This document shows, one piece after another, positions 27,928 through 37,466 of a DNA stretch of 64,000 nucleotides. This DNA comes from Methylocystis sp. ATCC 49242 (lineage in GTDB: Bacteria > Pseudomonadota > Alphaproteobacteria > Rhizobiales > Beijerinckiaceae). The DNA lies in NCBI RefSeq assembly GCF_000188155.2, contig NZ_KE124774.1, positions 4,108,934 through 4,172,933 on the forward strand, given 5' to 3'. Both the position numbers and the translations under genes were made by a program. Each line of letters begins with the position of its first letter. Positions within the stretch are counted from its first letter, which is position 1. The notes beneath the pieces were generated by a model that did no database searches, was not told where the DNA came from, and saw nothing but the letters and a program-made list of their open reading frames with translations.

Positions 27928-30882
27928 TTGAGAGATGGCCGGTTTTGGCTTAGCAAGACCGAACGTCACCGCTTCGATTCTCTGTTTGACTCGGAGCACT
28001 ATATCCGCACGTATCCTGACGTGCGGGAAGCAAATATTACAGCTGTAGAACATTATCAAAACTTTGGCTGGATTGAAGGCAGAAATCCAAGTGACGCTTT
28101 CAATACGATCTGGTACTTGAGCGCCTATGAGGACGCGGCGCGTAGCGGGTTGAATCCGCTCATACATTACGCGCGCTTTGGGTATCGTGACAGTCGCCCA
28201 ATCGCCCCTGGCGAGACTGTGGCGGGATCGTGGCTCGCCGACGCCGCGAATAATGAGTTACTGCCGAATGAGATGCGCGCTTTTGCCCGCTCTTATGTAG
28301 TCATTCAAAACTCGTCGCTGTTCGATCCGGATTTTTATCGTCAGCAATATGATGTTAAGGCCAGAGACCTGATTGAAAACTACATCCGACAAGGGCGTCG
28401 AGAGCGGCGCGATCCGGGACCTTCTTTCGACGCCTCCTGGTATCTCGAAAATTACGATGACGTCCGCGATAATGGCGTCGATCCGTTCATTCACTTCTTG
28501 GAATACGGCGCCGCCGAGGGTCGGATCACGGGGCCTAAGGCGGTCGCCGCCCATTCAACTATTCCGGAGCAGTCGCACGCCGCTCTCGCTCCGAACGAAC
28601 TCGAGCGCCTGTTGGAGGGATTCGACGCGGGATTCTACCGGCGAAAGAACAAGGATGTCGATTTCTCTAAAATCAGTCCGCTGGAGCATTTCGCGACAAT
28701 CGGTTGGCGGGAAGGACGCGACCCGTCGGCTGACTTCTCGGTTAAGGGCTATCTACATTACAATCCGGACGTTGGGCTTGCCGGCATAAATCCATTTCTT
28801 CACTTCCTCATCAGAGGAATTGAGGAAAAGCGCATCTGGCGGCCTCTCGATCGTACGCCTCAGCCGGCGGACGGGGTCTCCGAATGGCGCGGCTACGGCG
28901 AGGTTTGGGCGAGGAGCGGCGAAGATCTCGAAGGGCGGGAGCCTGACGTCCACGCGCTCAATTTCGTTTCCGTGCTGCGGGGATTAGCGCTCGACAAGAT
29001 CGTTGCTAGCCTGGATTTCGGCGCGCCTAAGCGGGATGACATTCGGGTGTCGATCATCATTCCGTGCCTCAATGAGGAACTCGTAACGGTCGAATGTCTG
29101 CAATCGATCGAGCGGGCGCTGCCGGCAAGCTTTTCAATAGAGGTTATCGTCGCCGACAATGGCTCGATCGATAACGCCTTCGTAGCGATCGCGGAGAATC
29201 CATCGATACGTTCGATGCGCTTCGGGCGAAACCTCGGCTTTGGTCCCGCGTGCAACGCTGCGGCTGCGGAAGCGAAGGGGAGGTATCTTTTCTTCCTCAA
29301 CAATGACGCGCAGATTTCACCTGGATGTCTTGAGGCGCTCGTCTCTACTGCGGAGTCGTCAGCTGATATCGGCGTCGTGGGGCCGAAGCTACTATCGTTT
29401 GACGGATCCTTGCAGGAGGCCGGTTGCCTTCTCAACAGTGACGGCTCGGGTAGACTGATCGGATACGGGCGCGACCCGCGCACTCCACGCTATAATTATG
29501 CACGGCGCGTCGAGCATGTTTCCGGCGCGGCCATGCTGATCGCACGCGACCTGTTCCTGGGGCTGGGCGGATTCGATGACATATACGCGCCAGCTTATTG
29601 TGAGGACGCGGATCTTAGCCTGAAGGTTCGGCAGAAGGGGCTTTCGATCGTATATGAGCCAAAGGCTGTAGTTCCACATCATCTCAGTAAGACGTCTGAC
29701 GCGGCGTCCCCGGCTGGCCAGTCGAAACGCCAACGCATCTCCCGTAATCGCCAAGCGCTCGTCTCCAGATGGGCCGAGCAACTTGCGGTCAAAGAGTTGC
29801 GCACGATCGCTTTCTATCTACCTCAGTATCACCCGATCCCGGAAAACAATTTGTGGTGGGGGAAGGGCTTCACGGAATGGACCAACATCACGAAGGCTGA
29901 ACCCAATTATGTCGGTCACAACCAGCCTCGTTTTCCGGCAGATCTGGGTTATTATGATCTGCGCGTGCCGGAGGTGATGGCGCAACAGGCGGAATTGGCG
30001 CGGCGCTATGGCCTGACGGGGTTCTGCTATTATTACTATTGGTTTGACGGTAAGAGGCTGCTCGAACACCCGCTTGAGCGAATGCTTGCCACGGGCAGGC
30101 CAGACTTTCCCTTCTGCCTCTGTTGGGCCAATGAGAACTGGACGCGCCGCTGGGACGGCAGGGAACAAGATATCCTCCTGGGGCAGTCCTATTCGGACGA
30201 ATCCACACTCGAAATAATTAGGGAGTTTGAACGCTATTTCCGAAGCGACGCGTATATTCGGGTAAATGGCAAGCCGCTTATCCTGATTTATCGAATCAAG
30301 GAATTGCCGAGCCCCGCAAGAGCCATGAGGATCTGGCGTAATCACTGTCGCGAAAATGGGATCGGGGAAATCTGCATCGCGATGGTCGAGTCGTTCGACC
30401 TGTCGGCTCGGCCGGAAGATCCGGTGTCATATGGCTGCGATCTCACTGTAGAGTTTCCTGCTCACGGAATGGTGCATGACGAGAAGAAGGAAGTCGAAAA
30501 GATGAACTTCGATTGGAGCGGCGAGGTGCATGACTATCGCGAGCTCGCTCTCGCGTTCATGCGTCGAGTTGAACCAGGCTTCCCGCGTATCCGCTCCGTC
30601 CTCGTCGGTTGGGACAACACACCACGTCATCCAGATAATAGCTTGATCCTCGAACAGTCGACGCCTGGCGCTTTCCAGGCCTGGCTGGAGTGGACCTACC
30701 GGCGCACGATAGAACAAAACTACGGTGACGCGCGCATAGTCTTCATAAACGCTTGGAATGAATGGTGCGAAGGCAGCTATCTCGAGCCGGATCGCCATTT
30801 CGGTCATGCCTATCTTCAAGCCTTGCGCAACGCGCAGGAATCGATCGCTTCCGGGAGTGACTCGTTTGTCGAAAAACCTTGA
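27928..30882 (+). CDS. GT2 glycosyltransferase fused to a WbsX/GH99-like domain, with N-terminal FDxxYY repeats
   Basis: This 984-residue protein has three regions. Residues 15-320 hold about six degenerate repeats (FDSEHYIRTYPDVREANITA, FNTIWYLSAYEDA, FDPDFYRQQYDV, FDASWYLENYDDVRDNGVDP, FDAGFYRRKNKDV, FSVKGYLHYNPDV), most ending in HY/HF-x-x-x-G-x-x-EGR. A GT2 domain follows (VSIIIPCLNEE, VIVADNGSIDN, FLNNDAQISPG, CEDADLSLKVRQKG). Last is a WbsX/GH99-like domain (IAFYLPQYHPIPENNLWWGK, FCYYYYWFDGKRLLEHPL, NAWNEWCEGSYLEPD). It probably builds a surface polysaccharide. The start is unsure: TTG 27928 is the only option after the in-frame stop at 27895, without a strong ribosome binding site. It overlaps the next gene. 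Confidence 0.88.
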   Translation: MRDGRFWLSKTERHRFDSLFDSEHYIRTYPDVREANITAVEHYQNFGWIEGRNPSDAFNTIWYLSAYEDAARSGLNPLIHYARFGYRDSRPIAPGETVAGSWLADAANNELLPNEMRAFARSYVVIQNSSLFDPDFYRQQYDVKARDLIENYIRQGRRERRDPGPSFDASWYLENYDDVRDNGVDPFIHFLEYGAAEGRITGPKAVAAHSTIPEQSHAALAPNELERLLEGFDAGFYRRKNKDVDFSKISPLEHFATIGWREGRDPSADFSVKGYLHYNPDVGLAGINPFLHFLIRGIEEKRIWRPLDRTPQPADGVSEWRGYGEVWARSGEDLEGREPDVHALNFVSVLRGLALDKIVASLDFGAPKRDDIRVSIIIPCLNEELVTVECLQSIERALPASFSIEVIVADNGSIDNAFVAIAENPSIRSMRFGRNLGFGPACNAAAAEAKGRYLFFLNNDAQISPGCLEALVSTAESSADIGVVGPKLLSFDGSLQEAGCLLNSDGSGRLIGYGRDPRTPRYNYARRVEHVSGAAMLIARDLFLGLGGFDDIYAPAYCEDADLSLKVRQKGLSIVYEPKAVVPHHLSKTSDAASPAGQSKRQRISRNRQALVSRWAEQLAVKELRTIAFYLPQYHPIPENNLWWGKGFTEWTNITKAEPNYVGHNQPRFPADLGYYDLRVPEVMAQQAELARRYGLTGFCYYYYWFDGKRLLEHPLERMLATGRPDFPFCLCWANENWTRRWDGREQDILLGQSYSDESTLEIIREFERYFRSDAYIRVNGKPLILIYRIKELPSPARAMRIWRNHCRENGIGEICIAMVESFDLSARPEDPVSYGCDLTVEFPAHGMVHDEKKEVEKMNFDWSGEVHDYRELALAFMRRVEPGFPRIRSVLVGWDNTPRHPDNSLILEQSTPGAFQAWLEWTYRRTIEQNYGDARIVFINAWNEWCEGSYLEPDRHFGHAYLQALRNAQESIASGSDSFVEKP

Positions 30883-32104
30883 TTATTCTCGGCAACGTGA
30901 CGTCCGCGTAAGCGTCGTCGGTCATCCTCACGCGCCGATCGGGATGGGGGAGCATCTCAGGTCTGTCTGGCGCTCAATGGACGAAGTCGGCCTGGGCGCC
31001 AGAATTGTCGACATCTATGGTCCGCACTGCGCGCCCGACCCCGAAATCGTCGCTCAATTCGACGCCGCAATAACGCCGCTGCTTGGCGATGGCGTGAATG
31101 TTTACTGCATCAACGGCGATGAAATTGAACAGGTGCTGAGTGTGCTGCCCAATCCCATGACGGAGGGCAGCAAGAATGTGATTTACCCGGCATGGGAACT
31201 CGAACGTTACCCTGAAGAATGGGCGAAAGAGCTCGGCCGGTTCGACGAAGTCTGGGCAATGTCCGCATTCATTCAGGAGTCGATCGCGAAGTCAGTCAAA
31301 ATTCCAGTAATTCATATGCCACTTGCCTGTGAGCGTAAGCGGCAGGCGCTACGGTCTCGCCGGCATTTCGGTATCCGCGACAGCGCCTATACGTTCTTCT
31401 TCTCATTCGACTTTCTTTCGTTCGTCGAGCGCAAAAATCCCTTTGCGGTCATCGAGGCTTTTACCGCGCTCAGCAAGGAGCGGCCGTATGATGACATTTC
31501 CCTGATCATCAAGACCAACAACTCCGATCAACGTCCGGAGATGAAGGCGCGCTTCGATGCAGCGATAGCTCCGTTGCGGGATCGAATTGTCGTAATCAAC
31601 CAAACATTATCCGCCCTCGAGATGCAGAGCCTCGTTTGGGTTACTGATTGCTTTGTATCTCTACATCGTTCAGAGGGCTTCGGATTTGGAATCGCGGAAG
31701 CTATGGCGCATGGCAAACCCGTCATTGCGACGGCTTACTCCGGGAACATGGATTTTTGTTCCGAAGACACCACGTTCCTGATACCTTATCGACTCATTCC
31801 ACTTCGCAATGGCGATTATCCGCACTGGCAGGGGCAGAGGTGGGCGGACCCTGACGTTGAAGCTGCGACCCGCGCCATGCGCGAACTTGTCGATAACCCG
31901 CAGAAAGGACGCCACATGGGCGCGAGGGCCCGTCTGAGGATGACGATCAATTCGAGCTTTCTAGCAGCAGGCCTGCGCTATCAAAGCAGAATCGGTGAAC
32001 TGATGCAGATGCCCATAGAGGCTAAGGGTCCGCCGGTCCATACTGTTCCTCATGTGCATCGAAGCAAGAAATTTGAAAGTCGCCGCAGCACAGCGAGCCT
32101 TTGA
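30857..32104 (+). CDS. GT4-family glycosyltransferase
   Basis: The GTG at 30857 starts VTRLSKNLDYSRQRDVRVSV, overlapping the previous gene by 26 nt, so the two are translated together. The frame is open further upstream, but that stretch is antisense-like to the preceding gene. The 415-residue product has a two-domain GT4 outline. An N-terminal Rossmann half includes VVGHPHAPIGMGEHLRSVWR and VIYPAWELERYPEEW. The C-terminal half carries the donor-site motif SEGFGFGIAEAMAHGKPVIA (E-x7-E). It transfers a nucleotide-activated sugar to a growing glycan, probably at the inner membrane face. The acceptor is unknown. Confidence 0.85.
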   Translation: MTRLSKNLDYSRQRDVRVSVVGHPHAPIGMGEHLRSVWRSMDEVGLGARIVDIYGPHCAPDPEIVAQFDAAITPLLGDGVNVYCINGDEIEQVLSVLPNPMTEGSKNVIYPAWELERYPEEWAKELGRFDEVWAMSAFIQESIAKSVKIPVIHMPLACERKRQALRSRRHFGIRDSAYTFFFSFDFLSFVERKNPFAVIEAFTALSKERPYDDISLIIKTNNSDQRPEMKARFDAAIAPLRDRIVVINQTLSALEMQSLVWVTDCFVSLHRSEGFGFGIAEAMAHGKPVIATAYSGNMDFCSEDTTFLIPYRLIPLRNGDYPHWQGQRWADPDVEAATRAMRELVDNPQKGRHMGARARLRMTINSSFLAAGLRYQSRIGELMQMPIEAKGPPVHTVPHVHRSKKFESRRSTASL

Positions 32105-32667
32105 TCGCACGGTTGCCCGATACGGCGCGGGTTGAAGGGACGCTGCTTCGAAGAGACGGCGTTTATTCACGAGTCTCGCTCGCGTGACGTATACGTCGTA
32201 ACCGGCAACTTCAGCAGATCGACATTGTGTCGGAGTCTCCCAGCGAGGCGCAGAGCGTGATATCCGTATGGGGTGGTATCGTCTGCGCATTCGCCGGATG
32301 GATGAAGTTATCGACCCAGGGCTTAATGCACGGATCCGGCAAGCGGTAGTTCGCTAGGCTATTTCGTGTGGCTTTACCTTGAATTTGGATTAGGCTTTGT
32401 CGTCCTCGGTCAAATGGGGCGACTGGATCGCAGATGGCGTAGCTCTGCGCCGGCGTCCCGATCAACTCTTCCCGCCACAATCTCTTGCTGGCGCGTAGAT
32501 TGACCATAACGGCGACGTCGCCTCTCGAGCGGAAGGGGCAAGGCGGGTTTTCAACGATTTCGAAAGAAAGGACTCGTTCCACGGGCGATCGACGAGACCG
32601 CGCGCCGTAAGCCTGGGAAGCTATAAATGCGCGATTATTGTGAGCCTCCTGCGGCGCAGCGGCGCAT
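32105..32667. other. Gap without a supportable gene
   Basis: A minus-strand frame (32211-32582, 123 residues, with VERVLSFEIVENPPCPFRSR) is open, but I do not recognise it and it has no clear ribosome binding site. Nothing else stands out. Confidence 0.4.
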
Positions 32668-32803
32668 ATGCGTCGCTCACTTCGTCGGCTTCAGGAAATT
32701 AGGGCCAGATTGGTCGAAGCCCGCTCGCGTCTCTTTCCGACCCGCATTTCGTGCCTTCTGTTTGGCTCCGGAATATGTTCATGGAACAAATGTAATCTGA
32801 GAT
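32668..32803 (+). pseudogene. Small unknown ORF split by IS21 (5' part; continues 35468-35541)
   Basis: An ORF from 32668 reads MRRSLRRLQEIRARLVEARS and ends in WNKCNLR where the IS21 element enters. Removing the element and one TGAGAT joins it in frame to YSYWLRFSCGPEAPFDPRIK and a stop at 35541, giving 69 residues. The frame continuity may be chance at this length. No family is recognised. The exact repair by excision is the main support. Confidence 0.4.
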
Positions 32804-32956
32804 GTCAATGGCGGGGACAAAATGTGCATGAAGGCGGGGTAAAAGTGTACCGGTCTGGTTTCGAGAAAAGGGCCGCACGGCCCTTGTAGTTTAGTTGTCG
32901 CGGGCGTTGAGGCGCGCGGAGCGTAGCGCAGCGCGGTTCAACGCGCGCGACGGCGA

Positions 32957-33799
32957 TCAGTTCGTCGTGTCGGCGCCTCCTTTGTCGATTGCGGGCGCGT
33001 CGGGGAGATCGCGGTTTCGCCGTTGCGCTTTCTTTGCGGTCGCCAGCCGATAGCTCTCGCCGTTCATTTCCAGAATGTGGACATGATGGGTGAGCCGGTC
33101 GAGCAATGCGCCGGTGAGACGCTCGGAGCCAAACACCGACGTCCATTCATCAAAGGGCAGATTGCTGGTCACCAGCGTCGCACCGCGTTCATAGCGCTGG
33201 CTGAAGACCTCGAAGAGCAGCTCTGAGCCGACCGTCGTGAACGGCGCATAGCCCAGCTCGTCGACGATCAGCAGTTTGACGGTGTTGAGATGCTTTTGCA
33301 GCGCGCGCAGGCGGCGCTCGTCGCGCGCCTCCATCAGTTCGTGCACAAGAGCCGCGGCGGTCGTGAACGCGACGCTGAACCCCTTCTGGCAGGCGGCGAG
33401 CCCCAGGGCGAGCGCGACGTGGGTCTTCCCCGTTCCGCTTGGCCCAAGGGCGATGCAGTTCTGTCGCTTCTCGATCCATTCGCACCGCGCCAGCTCCAGC
33501 ACGAGCGGCTTGTTGAGTGAAGGCTGGGCGGTAAAGTCAAATGTGTCGAGGCTTTTGACCTGCGTAAAGCGCGCCAGCCGGATGCGGCGCTCGACATTGC
33601 GCCGCTCGCGATCAATGCGCTCCAGTTCGCACAGGCGTAGCAGATAGCGCGGGTAATCGGCGCGGTCCTGCGCCGACTCCAGCGCCACCTTCTCATATTC
33701 GCGCGCGAAGGTGGGAAGCTTCAGCGCCTTGAGATGATTACCCAGCAGCACCTGCGGCGCGACGATCGTCTGCGAACCTGGCTCATGCGAGATGGTCAT
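32957..33799 (-). CDS. istB: IS21 helper ATPase IstB
   Basis: This 280-residue AAA+ ATPase has Walker A GPSGTGKTHVALALG and Walker B LLIVDELGYAPF. It ends with the usual HILEMNGESYRL segment. IstB assembles on target DNA and stimulates the IstA transposase. It overlaps istA by 4 nt, as is typical. Two residues differ from copy 2 (GYAPFTT here, GYVPFTA there). Confidence 0.95.
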   Translation of the reverse strand: MTISHEPGSQTIVAPQVLLGNHLKALKLPTFAREYEKVALESAQDRADYPRYLLRLCELERIDRERRNVERRIRLARFTQVKSLDTFDFTAQPSLNKPLVLELARCEWIEKRQNCIALGPSGTGKTHVALALGLAACQKGFSVAFTTAAALVHELMEARDERRLRALQKHLNTVKLLIVDELGYAPFTTVGSELLFEVFSQRYERGATLVTSNLPFDEWTSVFGSERLTGALLDRLTHHVHILEMNGESYRLATAKKAQRRNRDLPDAPAIDKGGADTTN

Positions 33800-35334
33800 G
33801 CCGGCCCCCCCGCGTTCGAGTCCATGACGCCCGCGATGACGCTCGCGCCGGCGACGAGCCCGAGATAGGCGCGCGGATCCGTCGCGCCGACCGTAGCCGC
33901 CGGCAGGTAGGGGTAGAATGTCAGATCGAGCCGCGCGGGCCGGTTCTCCAGCCTGGCCAGCAGCAGCATCTTCACTGCGTCAAAGCTGATCGCGCCAAGA
34001 CGCAGCGCCTCCGCGACCGCCTGTTCGACCTGATGCTGATGAAAGTCCTCCATCAGCCGCAGCACCTGGATGAACTCGCGGCGCCCGCTATTCCCCATGC
34101 GCGCCTCCATCAGCCGCCGCAGACGATGCACGCAGTCGGCAAGCCGCCAGTCGTCGAGCGGCGCGGCCTGATCGAGCGCGCGGCTCTTGTGTTCGAGCAG
34201 GGCGAGATAATGCAGCGGGTTGTAGATGAACTCGGCCTTGCCGTAGCTGCGCGCATGCACGGCGATGGTCTCCCCGCCGCAGACAATCTCGACCCGATCG
34301 ACATAGCCCTTGGCCAGCGCCTCCCGATGGCCGAAGCGCGTCGGGACCGAGTAATCGTTGTTGCGGTAGCGCACCAGCGCCATCGACGACACGCGCGTCG
34401 CGACCTTGTGACAGGCGTCATAGGGAGCCGGCGGCGCCGGCAGGAATGCCGCCATATCCGCCTGCATGCGTTCGCCGATCGGCGTCGACTGGCCGCGCAG
34501 GATCGCCCGCCGTCGTTTCGTGCAGGCGTCCAGGAACCTCGCGTTCAGCGCCTCGAAACTCTCCGCCACGGGCAGTGGCGTCATGAAGTTGCGCCGGACA
34601 TAGCCGACAAGCCCCTCGACCTTGCCCTTGTCATTCCCCTTGCCGGGCCGGCCAAAGCGATCAGCAAAAAGGTAATGGCTCTGGAGTTCCGCAAACATTT
34701 GCGAACGCAGACGCTCTCCACCCTTCACGATCCTGGCGACCGCGAGACGCGTATTGTCGTAAAGAATGGACTGGGGGACGCCGCCAAAGAAGGCGAAGGC
34801 CGCGACATGGCCGTCGCAGAAGGCTTCCGCCGTCTCCGCCGGATAGGCCTTGACGAAGCAGCCGTCCGAATGCGGCAGGTCCATGCAAAAATAATGAAAG
34901 CGGACCTTCCTGCCGGCGATATAGGCGTCCGCCTCGCCAAAATCCGCCTGCGCATTCCCCGGTCGATGGCTGAGTGGAATAAACATCTCGCGCGACCGCA
35001 ACTGCGCCTGCGCGACATATTCCCGGACGATCGTGTAACCGCCGGAAAACCCTTCTTCGTCCCGCAGCCGTTCGAATATCCGCTGTGCCGTATGACGCTG
35101 CTTGGCGTGAACAAGCCGATCATCCGCCAGGACCTTGTCGATCCAGGCCATATACGGCCCCAGCTTCTTCGAGATCGGCCGCTCCCGACGCCGATACCCC
35201 GGCGGAACCGAATATTGAAGCATCTTCGTGATCGTATTGCGGTGCACGCCGAAGCGCCTGGCCGCTTCCCGCCGGCTCAGCCCTTCCGCCATCACCGCGC
35301 GTCTCACCCGGGCATAGAGTTCCACTGTGAACAT
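33796..35334 (-). CDS. istA: IS21 transposase IstA
   Basis: This 512-residue transposase has an N-terminal helix-turn-helix (MAEGLSRREAARRFGVHRNT). The rve DDE core follows (NAQADFGEADAYIAG holds the first Asp, FGGVPQSILYDNTRLAV the second, KGKVEGLVGYVRRNF the Glu). A C-terminal DNA-binding part completes it. It is identical to the copy at 49095-50633. Confidence 0.95.
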   Translation of the reverse strand: MFTVELYARVRRAVMAEGLSRREAARRFGVHRNTITKMLQYSVPPGYRRRERPISKKLGPYMAWIDKVLADDRLVHAKQRHTAQRIFERLRDEEGFSGGYTIVREYVAQAQLRSREMFIPLSHRPGNAQADFGEADAYIAGRKVRFHYFCMDLPHSDGCFVKAYPAETAEAFCDGHVAAFAFFGGVPQSILYDNTRLAVARIVKGGERLRSQMFAELQSHYLFADRFGRPGKGNDKGKVEGLVGYVRRNFMTPLPVAESFEALNARFLDACTKRRRAILRGQSTPIGERMQADMAAFLPAPPAPYDACHKVATRVSSMALVRYRNNDYSVPTRFGHREALAKGYVDRVEIVCGGETIAVHARSYGKAEFIYNPLHYLALLEHKSRALDQAAPLDDWRLADCVHRLRRLMEARMGNSGRREFIQVLRLMEDFHQHQVEQAVAEALRLGAISFDAVKMLLLARLENRPARLDLTFYPYLPAATVGATDPRAYLGLVAGASVIAGVMDSNAGGPA

Positions 35335-35467
35335 CCTTTCGGCCTCTCCATGCCAGTCGATGACATCGAGTTCGGCCTATCAGGACCGGTACACTTTTGC
35401 GCCGCCGTCAAAGCAGCCCCCAAAGCCGGTTCAGTGGTACACTTTGCCGCCGCTGTTCATATGAGAT

Positions 35468-36557
35468 ATTCATATTGGCTCAGGTTCTCTTGCGGGCCGG
35501 AAGCTCCATTCGATCCGAGAATAAAGAAAATTGTGCGATAGCAGGAGTGAAGCGAGATATCTAAGAGGATTGAAATCATCGATTTGATGCTGTTGGGTTG
35601 AAATATGACGCGCCTTGTCGATTCAGATATCTGGGCGGAGTCGCCGGCGCGGCATGGATGACGCTTTTCGAGTCTTTGTCGCGACGACGTCCTGAACCAC
35701 AGGCGCTGATGAGCGCCGCCGCGCGGCGATTTGTGACTCTCAGCTCCATTTGTCGGATGCCGAACTGTGCGTTTACGTGCGGAATGGTCTCCGCCGCCAA
35801 TTCTTGGCGCGGCGCCCCATCAGGCGCGTCGCGCCGATTGTAGGAGACGCGGCGACCAGGGACAGCACGCTGGCAATAGCTTCATCTTGCATTGCGGTCG
35901 GTCCAGACATCGGCGGAAGGCCGGACCGTGCGGGGCGCCTTGTCGCGGCGACCGATCGGGCGCTTGCGCGAATCGGAGTTCCATCACTGATGGCAGTCGA
36001 GGCATCCGAGTCAACGTTAATCGGGATGCGGCCATACGCGAGGAACGGCATAATGTTACGCAATTATGACAACTAAAGGCGACTCTCGGTTGGTTGGGAT
36101 AAGCTGATCGACGTAGCATAAAGATAATATGCCGTCTTGCAACGATCGATAGCGATCGGCTTTCTATGTCGTTGTTATCCATCCGCGAAATTTAATTTTT
36201 AGTTTATGGGCTAAATACGATCAGCAATCGCCGATTTGTCATCAAAATGCGGCAAGACGCCTGTCCGAATACAGTTTTTTCCATGCGCGAGCGTGCAACC
36301 GGAGCGAGTAATTGTGGGTGGCGCAGATACGCTGACGTGCATCCGGTCAAGGACCGCGCCCGTAAAGGCAGGAGTGGCCTGAGCGTAAGATTACGGACTT
36401 CATGTTGCCGAACTATCCGAAATGAGCGAAAATTCGGAACATAAAGTAGGTATCTGTGGCGCGGTCGGCGGTCGTCAACCCCTTGGGGCGAAGCGGCGCA
36501 TAGTCGACCTTCGGCCGGCGGAATCTGGTAAGGGCGAAGGGAGCGCTTTTCACCACG
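35468..36557. other. Gap without a supportable gene
   Basis: The first 74 bases are the end of the small ORF split by IS21. The rest, about 1 kb, has only short overlapping frames on both strands (35598-36069) with no recognisable family. A segment around 36070-36260 is richer in A+T than the surroundings. The last bases before 36558 include GAAGGGAG, a possible ribosome binding site placed too far from the ATG to be ideal. Confidence 0.4.
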
Positions 36558-37466
36558 ATGGGGGATGAACGCCGCAGCTCAAGGTGCGTGGGGACAGCTA
36601 TGGCAGAGGCCGAGATCAGGCGGCGCGTCAGCGAGATGCTTCATTGCCGTATGTCCGGTCGAATTGATCAGATGCTTCGCCATTTCGCGCCCCGCGCGAT
36701 CGTGCACTACACGAAATCGCGGGAGGGGATGTTTCGCCCCGCGATCTGGGAAGGCGTGGAGGCGCTGGGCTCGATCACCCGATTCACCGACGAAAATTAT
36801 ACGCCGCTCGATCATGAGATCCTCGACCTGCTGGTCGACGGGCCGAAAGCTGTCGTGCGGTGGCGGGGCTCCTGGCGCCGCGTCGCGACGGGGAAAATCT
36901 ACATGGTCGACGCAGCCCATTTCCTTCGTTGGGAAGACGATCTGGTCGTGGAGATGCATGAATTCTTCGAGCGCATGTCGCGCCCTTCGCCGAGTTGCCA
37001 GCGCCTGTCGAGCTTCGAGGAACTGGTGAGTTGCAAGACTGCCGGCCTTGATCGTGAGGAACTGGAGAGACGTGCGCGTAAGATCGTGACGTTTCCCGCG
37101 AGGGGGCCGGACATCGAGGTTATTCGCGAATTTTGCTCGCCCGAAATCGTGTGCGAATTTGTTGGGGACCGCGCGCGGCTTCCCTACGCGGGTCGTCACG
37201 CCGGCATAGACGCGCTGATAAACATCATACGCATGATCGCCGTGGACTTCGAACAATCGAATTGCGAAATTTCCGAAATCCTGATCGAGGACGGCCGTCT
37301 CGCCGGACGTCGCAGGGTTGAATGGCGGCACCGGGGCACAGGACGCAGCGGCGTGGTAGATCTGGCAGATTTCGTGCGCTTTCAGGACGGGCTTATCGTC
37401 GAACTCATCGAGTTTCGCGATAGTCTCACGCTTCTGGAAATGCAAGGCGAGAGAGATGCTGTTTGA
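36558..37466 (+). CDS. Tandem NTF2/SnoaL-like protein
   Basis: This 302-residue protein has two similar alpha+beta units. In the first (about 15-150), a helix (EAEIRRRVSEMLHCR) is followed by FAPRAIVHYTKSREG, IWEGVEALGSITRFT and VDAAHFLRWEDDLVVEMHEF. In the second (about 165-295) are FCSPEIVCEFVGDRA, YAGRHAGIDALINIIRMI and VDLADFVRFQDGLIVELIEF. These are the cone-shaped NTF2/SnoaL-like folds, found in small-molecule isomerases, limonene-epoxide hydrolases and many uncharacterised proteins. No function can be assigned. ATG 36558 and ATG 36600 are both possible starts. Confidence 0.75.
   Translation: MGDERRSSRCVGTAMAEAEIRRRVSEMLHCRMSGRIDQMLRHFAPRAIVHYTKSREGMFRPAIWEGVEALGSITRFTDENYTPLDHEILDLLVDGPKAVVRWRGSWRRVATGKIYMVDAAHFLRWEDDLVVEMHEFFERMSRPSPSCQRLSSFEELVSCKTAGLDREELERRARKIVTFPARGPDIEVIREFCSPEIVCEFVGDRARLPYAGRHAGIDALINIIRMIAVDFEQSNCEISEILIEDGRLAGRRRVEWRHRGTGRSGVVDLADFVRFQDGLIVELIEFRDSLTLLEMQGERDAV

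Larger units (their letters stand above)
32804..35461 (-). mobile_element. IS21-family insertion sequence, copy 1
   Basis: The 2,658-bp element encodes istA and istB on the minus strand. Each end holds repeated short blocks: at the left AAAATGTGC and AAAAGTGTACCGGTC, at the right the inverted GACCGGTACACTTTT and GGTACACTTT. Direct repeats TGAGAT flank it (32798-32803 and 35462-35467). The outermost one or two bases are ambiguous. An almost identical copy lies at 48103-50760. Confidence 0.92.

Noticed and set aside
34033-35541. 502-codon plus-strand ORF opposite istA
   Set aside because: Mirror frame of istA present in both IS21 copies; only its last residues belong to the small split ORF.
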